Position numbers and translations under genes: made by a program. From assembly GCA_019188255.1 (NCBI GenBank), contig JAETXT010000007.1:1-64000 (forward strand): 64,000 nucleotides of DNA, written 5' to 3'. The stretch's first letter is position 1, and every line of letters begins with the position of its first letter. This stretch comes from Verticillium longisporum. Its lineage: Eukaryota; Ascomycota; Sordariomycetes; Glomerellales; Plectosphaerellaceae. Below are positions 35,000 through 47,210 of this stretch, piece by piece. The notes under the pieces are model-generated. The model did not search any database and was not told the origin of the DNA. It saw only the letters and a list, made by a program, of their open reading frames with translations.

Positions 35000-36240
35000 A
35001 TATATCGACTAGAGATATACGGAGTACTAGAAGATAAGCTACTATAGGATAGTAGATAGAGAATACTAAAGAACTAATATAATTAAGGCCTAATATAGAA
35101 TAAGGATAAGATATTAAGAATAATATATTCGATAATCTACTATTAATTATAGATAAGGAACTAGACCGATAATTAGAGGAAGAATAGCGTAAACTCGTAA
35201 GGAAAAGGAAATACGAAGAACTAGCTATACTCTAAAAGGGAGATCTAATAAGCCTATTACTAGGAGTAACTAATAGACTAGTACTAATACTTAGAGTAAT
35301 ACCCTATAAAGAACTATAAAGTATACTCTTTACGAAGATATAATTACTAGTTATTTAATATAAAGGGACGTCCTAATCGGAACTTAATACCTTCTTATTT
35401 AGCCTCGATATACGATTCTAGCTCGATAAAAAGAGTTTCTATAGAGATATCGATAAAGTTATATATATAAATAATTACTTTATTAATACCTTATAATAGA
35501 GATAGATATTATATATATAGATAGAATATAAGTCTATCTATAAAGTTACTTAGAGAGTAATAAAGGCCTAGCTAAAGGGCGATATAGACGATAATAATAC
35601 CCGAGTACTCTAGATAATTATTAAACTATATAAGCGGGATTAGCGGTTTTAAGCCCCTAGTTAGAAATACTAAGACTTTATAGACGCTTACGATAGCTTA
35701 GAAGCGGAGCTATTTAAACCCCTATTATAGATCTATAGAATAATACTTTTATTTACGAAACTTAATTTAGATCTTATATAATAGATTATAGCCTAGGGAA
35801 TTCCCCGTATAAGAATAGAGCTAAATAGAATAACTAAGAGGGTAGAGACCCTATTATAGACTAAGAGAAGCCTAAAATAATATTAGGATAATAAGGAGAG
35901 AAGCTAAGATAACCTATAATAGACCTAAAATAAGATCTATAGAAGAATAGTTAATGAATAACTATAAGGAAGAGATAACCGAAAACTAGGTAGCTAGCCG
36001 AATTAATCTACTATACTTTATAAGCTAATAATAGAATAATAGTAGATAGATAGAAGAAGGCCTAAGGCTCTAGACGACGTTAAGTATTATAATTATAATA
36101 AATATAGATATTATATTAATAATTACCTAGAGGTATCGTATATAAGTTATAGAAAATAAAGCTATATATATAAATTATATAAATAGTACTTAATAGTAAA
36201 CTACGAACTATTTAGGGGAAGAATAATAGGAGACCCTTAA
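35000..36240 (+). pseudogene. Gypsy gag remnant
   Basis: Between the 5' LTR and the protease region. The CCHC knuckle near 36084-36130 reads Y-Y-N-Y-N-K-Y-R-Y-Y-I-N-N-Y: the pattern of C-x2-C-x4-H-x4-C with TGY codons changed to TAY, a direct record of G-to-A (RIP on the other strand). Multiple stops. Confidence 0.7.
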
Positions 36241-36299
36241 TAGGAAGAACCGCTACTCCCGAGACTAAAATAGTATAAAGTAACTATTAAACTATATAT

Positions 36300-39200
36300 T
36301 AATAATAGTTAAGTTAAGGGAGAGGTAATATTAGATAGAGGAGCCGATATTAATATTATTAGTAGCGACCTCCTAAGGGAAGCTAGAGAATAGCCAGGGG
36401 AAAAGTAGGGTAAGCTAGGTAGGGTATTCCGAAATAGGGAGATAAGTATTTATAGCGAAAAAAGGATTATTAGCTGAATAATAGATAACCCCGGGATAAA
36501 GTATATAATAATAATAGAATATATAATAGTAGATAATATTATAAATAGGTATAATATTATCTTAGGAAGACCCTAGCTAGCCTAAGTATAGCCGATAAAC
36601 GATTAATTATAGGGCTACTAGAAATACTCTATTAGGAAATAAGATATTAGAATTATATTAATAAGAAAATAAATTAAAAGCGTAATCTATTAATCCCTAA
36701 TAATAGCTTTAATTATATTATAGAATATATAGGCTCCCCCTATAGTACCCCTATAGGAGTATAATAAGAGAAATAAGCTATTTACTATAGTCCTAGTAGA
36801 ATATTATAAATTTAGGGATATATTTAATATTAAATAAATAATAATTTTATTATAGTATTATTAATAGGATTATTCGATAGAACTTAAGGATAGAAAGAAA
36901 CTACCCTTTAGACTTATTTACGCTTAAATAGAAAAGGAATTAGAAATATTAAAGGAATATATAAATAATTTATTAAAAAAGGGATAGATTAGATACTCTA
37001 TTAACCCTATTAATACCCCTATACTATTTATTCTAAAGAAGGGTAATAAGCTTAGGATATATATTAACTATAAGGGACTTAATAAGATTATAAAGAAAGA
37101 CTATATTACCCTCCTATTTATCTACGAGCTATTCGACTAGTTAATAATAGCTAGGTTATTTATAAAACTAGATTTAAAAGATACTTATTATTAATTATAT
37201 ATTAAAATAAGGGACGAGTAGAAAACGGCATTTAGAATAAAATATAGCTACTTCGAATACCTTATTATACTATTTAGCCTCGCGAATATACTAGCTACTT
37301 TCTAAGTATATATTAATAAAGTACTAACTAGCTTTATAGATATAATATATATTATTTATATAGATAATATCTTAATATACTTAATAATATTAGAAGAATA
37401 TTAATAGAATACTAGAGCAGTACTTAGAAGACTTTAAGAATAGAACCTCTATATAAATCTAGAAAAATATAACTTTAATACGATAATAGTAGAGTTTCTA
37501 GGGTTTATAATCTCCCTTATAAATATATATATTATAGAAGAATGAATTACTATAATAAGGGATTAGCCGACCCCCTAATCCTTAAAAGACCTCTAAGGAT
37601 TCCTTAAGTTTATAGGCTTTTATAAGCATTTTATTAAGAACTACTCGAAAATCGTAGCCCCCCTAATTAATAAGAATGCTAAATAATTAATAATAGACTT
37701 CTAGCTAAATACTATTAACCTAGTAGCCTTCTAAAAACTAAAGTTTATATTTATAAGGGCTCCTATCCTCTAATACTTCGATAATAGATTAAAAACGAGA
37801 ATTAAACCCGATATATTAAACTTCGTAATTAGAATAGTCCTATCTTAATTAGAGAACGGCTATTAGAAACTAGTTATATACTTTTTAAAAAAGCTTAAAG
37901 GTATAGAGCTATAATATAATATACTAGAAATAGAAATAATAGCGATTATAGAGTCTTTTAAGATATAGAGATAATACTTTACCTATAATAGATTAATAAT
38001 TAAAGTCCTAACCGATTACCTTAACTATAAATATCTTATAGAAAAACCGAAGATCTTAGGACGATAAAGAAGATAATTATAAGCGCTATTAAAGTTCGAC
38101 TTTATTATCGAATACTAAGTAAATAATAGGAACCTAGCGGATAGCCTCTCTAGGAGGCCCGACTATAAGCTAAGTTAGGGAGAATAGGAGTAGGCGAGGG
38201 CATATTACCTACTATCGTAGATAAAACGATTCCTTAATATTATTAGAGCTATTACTATAATAGACTAGTAACTAGATAATAGACCTATTAAAGAAGCTAT
38301 CCTAGAAGCTTAGGGAAATAATACCTTCTATAGAATAAGAAAGGAGTAAAGGCTACCTAATTAGTAAATAGAAGTAAATAGCCTATTAACCTTTAAGAAT
38401 AAGATCTTTATTCTATAGGATAAGGCCCTTAGAAACGAAATCCTATAGTAAGCCTACGATAGCCTAATAGCGGGGCATTAAGGAGTTAGGAAGACTATTA
38501 CTTAATTTAAAAATATATATTTCTAGAATAACTTAATTAAAGATATTAAGGAATATATCCCTATATACTTAATATATTAGATAATAAAACCCTAATATTA
38601 TAAACTATATAGTTAATTAGGTAGTCTATTACTATTTAATAGTCCCTTTAAGGAAATATCTATAGACTTTATTATAGAATTCCCTAAAGTTAGTAAATAA
38701 GACGCTATATTAATTATCGTAGACCGCTTTATAAAGTATACTATATATATACTAATTAATAGTAGACTTATAATAGCTAGTCTAGTAACTATACTATAGG
38801 ACTATATATTTAAGAGATATAGCCTCTTAAAAAGTATAATCTCGGATAGAGAGTTACTATTTACTAGTAAGTTTTAAACGACTTTATATAAGATAATAGG
38901 AATAAAGAGATAACTCTTAATAGCCTTCTACTTATAGATTAACGGCTAAATAGAATAATAGAATTAGAACCTAGAATACTACCTTAGAGTATTCTATAAC
39001 TACGAATAAATAGACTAAATTTCCCTACTCCCTATAATGGAATTTATATATAATATATTATTCTATATAATAATCTAATAATTACTAATAGAAGTATTAA
39101 TAGGATATAACCTAGCTAGACTAGGGGACCTAGGCCGAGCTATATAATAATAAAGGAACTTAGAAATAGTAGAACTATAAATAGCCTAGTAGATAATTAA

Positions 39201-39720
39201 GAGAAAGATAATCTATAGACTCTTAGAGACTAGTAGTAGATACTAGGCCTACTATTATAATCGAGGAAGAATTTAGAAAGAATATAAGGTAGGAGACCTA
39301 GTTCTCCTCTCTATAAGAATAATTAAATAGTAAAGACCTAATAAGAAGCTATCCGATAAATACCTCGGACTATTTAGAATTACTAAGAAGATAGGTAGCT
39401 ATAGTCTAGTATATAGGCTATAGCTACCCCCTAGCTATAAAGTATATAACGTATTCTACGTATTATATTTAGAAAATTAGAAAAATAGAGAAAACTAATT
39501 ATTACTTTAACTATAAGTTAATAAGATATTACTAGCTATAGGAATAGAAGATATATATATAGTCGAGAGAATAATTAATTATAGGGGACTATTATATAAT
39601 TAATAGTACCTTATTAAATAGGAAGGATACTTAGAAAGCGAGAATTCGTAGGAACTATAGCGAAACGTAATAGACGACCTTATTAAGATATATAAATAAT
39701 TATAAGGAAGAGTAATAGTA
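36300..39720 (+). pseudogene. Gypsy pol remnant (protease, RT, RNase H, integrase, chromodomain)
   Basis: Domains in the order listed, each recovered only by ignoring TAG/TAA codons. A VFYVLYLEN stretch near 39450-39476 corresponds to the family's conserved end of integrase. The chromodomain follows at about 39562-39655. No frame longer than about 100 codons survives. Confidence 0.8.
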
Positions 39721-39779
39721 GATTAATAATAATCTAATTAGTATTTAGGGGGTAGTCTAGCCCCTAGCCCTATTCCTAA

Positions 39780-41649
39780 AAAAGAATAATAATAAAAAAA
39801 AAAAAAAAAAAGTAAAAGAAAAAACTAAATAATAAAGGAGCATTAGCGGACTACTAGCGGTTCTTAAGCTACTATTTCGCTATTACCTTCCTAGTTCTCG
39901 CTATCCTCTTTATTATTAATAGCGCTAATAAAAGTATTATAATTCTAATAGATTATTAATAAATAAATAATAAGTAATTAATAAATAATTTACGACTAGG
40001 GTATAATTCTCCTAGATCTCGGACTAGATAGTAATTAGCTTAGTAAGAGAACCGGCAATCTATTATAGGGTAATAGTAGAGACCTCGATAATAATAGTAG
40101 AGCGCTTAGCGGCCTAGGTAAGACGATTAGTAATAGTAAGGCAGTGAATAGAGTATTCGCTAGCCTCCTATTAATTAATAGTAATACGCTTCTTAGCGCT
40201 TAGCGCCTTATCGTTTTTGCCCTTTTAGAGGGCTTTCTAGCTAATAGTCTTAATTATATCGAAATTAATTAAAAGAAATCTATTAGTATTTGAATAATAA
40301 GTATCTAGTAAATAAGTATTACTTACTTTAAAGATACTAATATAACTATTCTTAGCTATAGCCTTAATAGCTAATTTAAAGGTATATATAGTAGCTTAAT
40401 ACTTAATAGGTACCTATAGGGGATTAGCTACTAGATAATAGAGGAATAAAAGGGGGGTAATTTATAGCGAGGTATAGCTTACCTCCCTAGGCTACTCTAT
40501 AGTAGGAGTATTTAGTAGAACTAGCTATATAAACGATTAGCTAATAATTAATAGCTAGATAGTAGCTTATTTACTAGCGTCCTCCTTATAGTAAGGGTAC
40601 TCCTTGCTTATAGTAGGATTAAATTACTTATATATATAATCGTAATAGCGGAGGTATAATAGGTCTCTAGTAGAGTACGCCTATCCGGGCTCTTAGTAAG
40701 GGTTAGGAGGAAGAGGAGCTATTACTCTATAGCTAATTAGCTATTAAATTATAAAGGAAACGTTAAAAGTAATTTATAAATAGGAAATTATTTAAATAAT
40801 AATACTATTACTTTTAATTAATAAGTAATTAATAAATAGATATTAATAGACTTATAAATTATTCTTATCGAAGAATTAGAAAACCGGAATCGATCTAAGA
40901 ACTATACTTAATTAATAACTATATAATAGCTAATCGCTAAGGGATTACTATAAAAGATATAAAGGTAATATTAAAGAGGGGAGGAATATTATCGTCGTCG
41001 TTATTATTACTAAAGAAGAAGAAAAGACGGAAATAATAATTAGAAAATCCTCCTATAGATATACTAGAAACCTATAATAAGCTACCCTAGAATAATAGCT
41101 ATTTACTAAATCTAAATAATAAGAAAGGAAAGAATAAAGAATAATAGATTAATAAATCTATATTAAAAGGTAAATAATTACTAATTAGCTATAGAAGAAG
41201 CCTATTAGATTATTATTTAAGAATAGAATAATATAAGAATAACTAAGTAGAACCGAGATAAAGAAGGAGAATAGAAGAATATTAGAATAATAAGACTATA
41301 TTAATAAGCTACTATCCGCTAATTAGCTATAAAAGAGAACTATTAGATTATTAAATAAGAATAATAGAAGAATAAGAAATAGAACTAAGATAAGAAGAAA
41401 GATATATAGAAGTACTAAACTATAGCTATTAGATAATAAAGAACTAACCTAAAAACCCTAATTAATTAATAGGAGGTATTTATTAAAATAGATACTTAAG
41501 AACTAGATAGAAACCTAGAATATATAGACGTCTTTAGACTAGATAATATTAAATAGCCTAAGAGAGAACTACCTAGAACTTAATAGGGACCTTTAACCTA
41601 AATATTATATTATATTTTAGGATAAAGTAAAAAGAGAGATAGAGCGTTA
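39780..41649. other. Long region between gypsy pol and the 3' LTR
   Basis: It begins near an A-rich run (39790-39810) and extends 1.85 kb to the right LTR, unusually long for a chromovirus 3' untranslated region. On the minus strand about 40180-40410 reads as a coding-like stretch (NSYISIFKVSNTYLLD, then NTNRFLLINFDIIK and a basic tail) when stops are ignored. That suggests a nested element or an antisense gene carried by the retrotransposon. I could not name it. Confidence 0.45.
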
Positions 41650-41863
41650 TATTAGGACCTAAGGGAGGTATAAGACCGATAGGGGATCGCCTATTATTTA
41701 ATTATAGGAATTAAGAAGAGAGGACCGAGTATAGTAAAGGAATAGTTATAAGAAAGGTTAACGGACTAAGATTTAGAGAAGGGCATCGATTATTCTATCT
41801 TCCTAGAGACCCCTAAGAGATTAATAGTTGATCCCTTCACTTATTATATAAGACTCCTTAATA
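41650..41863 (+). repeat. Gypsy 3' LTR
   Basis: 214 bp matching 34745-34957, differing at roughly a dozen positions, mostly C/T or G/A. Followed by TCTAT (41864-41868). Confidence 0.85.
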
Positions 41864-41868
41864 TCTAT
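41864..41868. repeat. Target-site duplication TCTAT (right)
   Basis: Matches 34740-34744. Removing the element and one copy joins GCTTTGCCTTCTAT to AATCGGCGATAAAC. Confidence 0.8.
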
Positions 41869-43034
41869 AATCGGCGATAAACTGAGTACGATGAAGGGTT
41901 GTATTAGATGTCTTGAAACTTTAGTAAGAAAGTGATCCCTTTTTGCGATTGTATACTGCTGAAATAATCTAGCGAGTATTGGATGAATTTCTCCCGCCGT
42001 TCTATGTTTAGTACTTGAGAACGTGACTGCCATTCCCAGGATAGGTAATAATAGCTCGACGCAAGTGGACTGATGCTCGTGTAGGGCGAGATGGTGCAAA
42101 CCTGGAAACGTCTCGCTCGAGCCAACGGGACAGGTGGTGCAAGTAAACTGTTGCGTTCAGCCCGTCAATGGGACTTGATCGAGGTGAGGACCCGAGGACC
42201 ATGCCTTGAGGTTCGAGTGCACACGAGGTAGGTGCGCGTTAGTCGGCCCAGAAAGGTTGACCCATGTGCCGTCTCAGCTGCCTGTATGGACAATCATCTC
42301 CCTTGAGCTCAGCTGGCAATTGCAAGTGCGTGCTTCGGCATGGATGCCGGTGACAGGAATGTTCAACCTATCGAAGCTTTGGCACGCGCATGCAGCCAAC
42401 CTGTCGTGTCGCAGCCCTGTGTCTGATCCAAGGCTGATGTCTCAAAGGGGTTTGTTTAGATACGATGCTATCAAATCCCCGTGCGCTTTCTTGATCCAAA
42501 TGGTGGGAATTGGATTTTAGGATACGAGGCCACGACAGGCAAAAAGAACAACCTATCCCCAGCCCCCTTAGGAAAAAAGTCCTGAGTAGATGCCTGCCGG
42601 AAGCCTGGGGCATTCACACTGAGATACAGGGATGCAGAAGATGAAGGTGTAAAAAACAGAAGACGGTCAAGTCAAAAAGCTAAGTACGAAAAGTCCTGAC
42701 CATTTCCGTCCGGAACAGATACCTACGCACTCTACAGAACACACGTTCGATCCGCTTTTCTAGTCGAGGCGGCCAAGCTCGCGGACACAACCGCTGCATG
42801 GACAACGTAAGAATGCAGTGTATTGGAGGAATAATGACGGCATTCATGGGTCATTATTGTAAGCGTGCACGGTGAAACAGAGGTGGGTGACAGGAGCGTA
42901 GCGGGGAAACAAGGGAGTCAAGTTTGAATTTCCTCCAACCCTAAGGGCCCAATGGGGGGTATTGTCTTGGCTGTAGAATACGCGAAAAGGGTGACGACAC
43001 AAGATACAGATCGGCACAAGATCAGCCGCTATTA
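41869..43034. other. Intergenic interval, gypsy to tyrosinase 3' end
   Basis: GC-normal unique DNA. Frames up to 104 codons overlap on both strands with no domain. Nothing supportable. Confidence 0.5.
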
Positions 43035-44271
43035 TTACTGGGGATCCACGTATTCGTAGCAAAGGTGCTCGCCCTGAATGTCCATCATGTCACCAACGGA
43101 GCGGTTCTCGACGATGCCGTACATCTCGAGATTGTGCTGGAGCGTTGTGCCACATCCAGAGTCGCCCTCAATGCGAGGTGCACTATTTGTTTCTATTAGC
43201 GGCGCGGTGTATGGGTGAGTAAGGGGCATGACGTACGGGAGATCATCAGGAAGGGGTCCAAACAGGCGCTCTCCGTTGCAAGGACCAGGGCCATCCTCAT
43301 TACCGCCCTGGAGGTTGCGTCCGCCCATGTCGGAGAGGCGGTCGGGAAGGTCCTGCTTCTGCCAATCCCACCAAACCTTGTCGAGCCACGTGTGATGAAG
43401 ATAGAAGAGAGGGTCGCCCGGGCTCGAGATGGGGTTCGACATCTGTCCACCCACGCCGTTGTGACCGCCGCGGTGAGGCTCGTTCTCGATGCAGGGCCAG
43501 GCAGTCGCCCAGGAAGGCTGCGACAAGCAGACGTCAACATTCTCCTGAGCGGACATGGCCGACTGAGAGTCATCGATGCGGCGAACGATGCAGCTATCCT
43601 GGACGGTGTAGCCGGGGCCAACGCGGTTGACGTAGTTGGCGAATGGCCCGTCAGTGACGCAGTCACTGTCGTCGCCATCGCCACCGAAGCCGGTCTGGGG
43701 GTCGAGAAGAACGGAGTTCTTGAAGTTGCCAGCATCTAGCTGCTCCTGCCAATATCTAACACGTTGGTTAGTGTACGTCTGAGACTGAAGGCCCATGTGA
43801 AGACTCACGGCTGACCACCAGTGTAGCCACACTCCGTCTCAAGGAGGTACTCATGAGCCCGCATGAGCAGGCGGTGGAATGGCAGAAAAGCACCCTGAAG
43901 ATGTAAGATACCATCAGAACGCGGCTGGAGTGCCACAACTTACGACGCTGTGAGTGAGCTCAGCTTGGGCAACGTGAACGCTCTGGAGCTCGTCAAACTT
44001 AGTGACGGCACCACGGAGACCGAGGGTAGCCTCCTTGCCCATCAGACACAACTCAGCATCGATGAAGGCCTTTTTCTCCTCATCGGCAAGCGTGTGCCTG
44101 GAGAACATTAGCTTTTGAATCTTCCAACTGGTCCGCACATTGTATCGCTCACCAAGCGCGTCGCTGCGTCGGCTGGGTGCACTGGCTCTGGCGCTTTTCA
44201 GCCGCTGGCAGGGCCAGGGCAGAGCTAGCTGCGAGGAGTGCAGTGAAAACGTGAGCCGTGGAGACAACCAT
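43035..44271 (-). CDS. Tyrosinase (type-3 copper), secreted
   Basis: Exons 44271-44153, 44097-43944, 43894-43809 and 43755-43035 give 359 residues; introns are 49-55 nt. It oxidises phenols or catechols to quinones using a dinuclear copper centre. CuA ligands are H81, H89 and H98, in LTHSVGAFLPFHR. CuB ligands are H214 and H218 in HRGGHNG, plus one of H240/H241 in LFYLHHTWLDKVWWDWQ. An N-terminal signal peptide (about 1-22, ending ALALPA) and a KR at about 25-26 suggest secretion. At about 360 residues it matches short fungal tyrosinases that lack the C-terminal lid domain. The frame is intact. Function could be melanin-type pigment or modification of a phenolic metabolite; no other pigment gene lies in the island. 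Confidence 0.93.
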
Positions 44272-45561
44272 AATGCCGTCTGGGGATTTCAAAAGAGTGA
44301 ATGTCGAACGAAGGAAAAGAACGAATGTGTGGAACGAGTGACTTGGCGTGGCTTGGAGGTGTCCACACAGCAGAGGTAGACGATGCCTTTATCGATGATT
44401 ATTTTGATGACCCTTGATTGTCCTGGATTGTCCTGTAACAGTTCACATTCCCATCATGAGCTCCCCTGCGCATCATGTCTTAAAGTAATCATGTTGCCTG
44501 TCTGTCAGGTCTCAGAGGAGCTAGCCAGCCCTCCAATTAGGAGAAGTGGTGATCGCCAGTGCACCGCATGCGCGACTGAGCGACTAGCGCTATTGTCAAT
44601 CAGGTTTCCCAACCTCCAGGATGCGAGAGATGCGGGGAGGATGGGGATTGTTGATCGATTGCATTGCTGAAGATGATCAGACTCCGCACGGCCTGCAGTG
44701 TCTCGTGCGAGTCGTGCCTCCATCCAAGGGGGTCGGGGAAAGGCATTGGCACGAGGTGATACGTCAAACAATTTCTCAATTGGTCGGATCTCACGGCTCG
44801 TAGGCACTTGCTGTGCTCAGCACCAATTCTCACGCGGCCAGCGCCGCCATAGGGCCGATCTGAGCTATGTCTCATCCGACCGCTATAATTCCTCGGCTGG
44901 ATGGCCCATTGGCTTGCTGCTCGGAGCCGGATGGAGTAAACAAGCGGACAGGTTCGAATAAACAAACTTCAGACGGCCCATTGTAAGCTCCATACTTGTT
45001 GAATTGGAAGGCTGCGTGATTTGAGAGTAGCTTCGATCGGACGTCGCCGGGGTAAACCGGTCAAGATTAGTAAAATGACCATACCAACCTCGCTGACTAC
45101 GTCCGTATTTCTGCAATGTCTCGTCAAAGTGCGAACTCACTATCGTGCGACCGCCCGAAAGACCCGTGCGGCGATGCGATGCATGCGTCTTGGCTGGTAT
45201 ATGGATTATGATGAGAAACGCGGACGGCGTGATGCTAACAACATCTGACAGCGCCACAAAAACAGGTCCCCAGACCGACTTGTCGCTCAAAAATAGTTAA
45301 TGAGTACGCGTTCGGGAGGTTGGGGCGGCTGTCAACACGACTGGGAGGTGGAATGCTAGTCCTGTCGCCCAGCCTCCCTTTCCCCGCCTTTCGTTGCACA
45401 GGGCTGTTATCGCGTCGTGGTCTTCTTGCACGTACAATTGAGCTGTGAGATCTCAGGCCTACATTTCAGATACGATAGCCGAGATCGTAGTGCAACGCGT
45501 AATAACGCATGTCCTGCTTCATGCCCGGGTGAGCTCGATGCTTTTATAAACCTTAGCAACC
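44272..45561. other. Intergenic interval, tyrosinase promoter to the AT-rich block
   Basis: It holds the tyrosinase upstream region. Overlapping short frames on both strands (longest 135 codons) have no domain. GC-normal until the block begins at 45562. Confidence 0.5.
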
Positions 45562-46341
45562 TATAAGGGGCTGGTCGTCGAGCGTCGCACTGGGACGAGG
45601 CCTTGAATGTATTATTACTAGATAAAGAATAAGAATAAGAAGAATACTATAATAGCTCTTTATACCCCTTTATAATAGAAAATAAGGAGCTATATAGGAG
45701 CCTACCTACGAACTAGCTACTAAGGTATAGCTTTAGCTTTATAGCTTAGCTAGGTATAACCTATAATAATATCCCCTTTTATATAGGTTATATATTATAA
45801 TTATCGTAAATTTCGAAGTAAGTCTATTTATTTATTATAATATTATTATTTAATTATTAAAGTAAATATAGCTAGCTTTTATAGGGAATCTATTATTCCC
45901 TCTATATATTTCCTTTATTATTCTAGGTTAAGTTTCGAGTTTCTTTCTCCTCTTAACTCTATTTACCTATACTATCGCTATTATTACCCCTATCCTCGTA
46001 AATTATTACTCTAATATAGGAAGTATTATATACTTAGGTTAATATTTATTAACTTCTCTATAATCGTTAAAATAGTTTACTATAAGTTTTATATATCTTT
46101 ATAGAATTATCTTAATTCTTTCCTAGCTATTATATTTTCGTTAATATATTAAATACTTTAATAGATCTATATAAATACTATTAGTATTATAATAATAAGA
46201 TTATTATATTATTATTAATATAATATAATATTAATATATTTTAAATATCTATTTATATTTCCTATATTTATAATATTCCTACCCTTAATAATATTACTAT
46301 TATTACTCCCTTTAAGAGTAATAATAATAATAATACGAATA
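45562..46341 (+). repeat. LTR-like sequence, left member of an inverted pair
   Basis: Matches the reverse complement of 58226-59005 over its whole length. It starts TATAAGGGGCTGGTCGTCGAGCG (TGTAAGG in the other copy), so the outer edge has an LTR-style TG. The element continues inward past 46341 here, while the other copy is cut at the pogo insertion. The first 40 bp are GC-rich and little mutated; the rest is heavily RIPped. Confidence 0.75.
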
Positions 46342-47210
46342 CCCTTATTATATATTACGTTTCCTATATTAACTCTATAATAGAATCCCGCCTCTACGCC
46401 TAAGCGCTCTAAGAAAGGTACTAATATTTAATATATTTAATTTTATTATTTTTATATTATTTACTTAATTATTAATTATATTTAGATTAATATCTAGGAG
46501 TAGTACCTAAGTATACTTAATTATAACTATATATATTACGATTAATATAATAAGTATTCCTATATTATAATATCGCTACGTTTTCTAATGTTTTTTATTA
46601 TAAATATTAGCTATAAATACTTTAAATATACTTATATTAATTACCCCTATATCGCTATAATCCCTAAAGCTTATACTATTACTATTACCCTTATTAATAC
46701 CGCTACCGCCTATATTATTAATGATAATACTATAATACGTTTACGTTCTCGCTCTATCTTCGCTTCTAGTTCATTTCTAATTTATAATAAACTCGCTATA
46801 CTTAGGAGGATACTATCGCTACGTTCTACTAGACTAAGAATACTATCCGTACTATATACGCTAAGGCCGCTACTAAGGCCGCTACCCCGTCCCCTATAGT
46901 TATTACCCCTACCCCTACTACTATCTTATAGCCTACTAGCGCTGCCCTTATTATTTACGAGCTAGCTATCTAGGCTAATCTTAGTTATATAGAGTTATTC
47001 CTCGAGCGCCTCGTTATTATTACTAAGGCTAATATAGACTCTAAGGTTATTAAGGAGGAGCTTACTATTTAGGATAAGGAATAAACGGCTTTATTACGTT
47101 TTTAGAGTTTTTCTAGGGAATTTTTATTATATTTTCGTATCGTTTAAGCTATATTAATATAAGGGAATCGCTTTAGTAGCTCCCCTTTAATTTATAGTTT
47201 TTATTTATTA
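46342..47210 (+). pseudogene. Retroelement gag-like remnant
   Basis: Downstream of the LTR-like end on the same strand. A frame around 46805-47070 read through stops gives TKNTIRTIYAKAATKAAT, then SYIELFLERLVIITKANIDS, a low-complexity then helical profile resembling an LTR-retrotransposon gag. Similarity ends near 47210, where sequence of an oppositely oriented gypsy element begins. Confidence 0.5.

Larger units (their letters stand above)
34745..41863 (+). mobile_element. RIP-decayed Ty3/gypsy chromovirus, complete LTR to LTR
   Basis: 7.1 kb, flanked by 5-bp TCTAT duplications. Translating the plus strand through stops gives the canonical order. A gag zinc knuckle lies at about 36084-36130, with its Cys codons turned to Tyr. 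A protease RGAD motif is near 36340-36370. Reverse transcriptase shows a LANxLATF block near 37280-37305 and a YIDNIL (for YLDD) near 37355-37375. The integrase core is ISIDFIIEFP near 38655-38685. A C-terminal chromodomain (VERII...YLIKxEGYLESENS) lies near 39562-39655. Chromodomain integrases direct insertion to heterochromatin in related elements. RIP has destroyed every reading frame; the LTRs still agree at most positions. Confidence 0.9.

Noticed and set aside
46588..46899. A 103-codon plus-strand open frame in the AT-rich block
   Set aside because: It has low-complexity Ile/Tyr/Arg-rich composition and belongs to a RIP-decayed gag-like stretch better read in another frame; not a gene.
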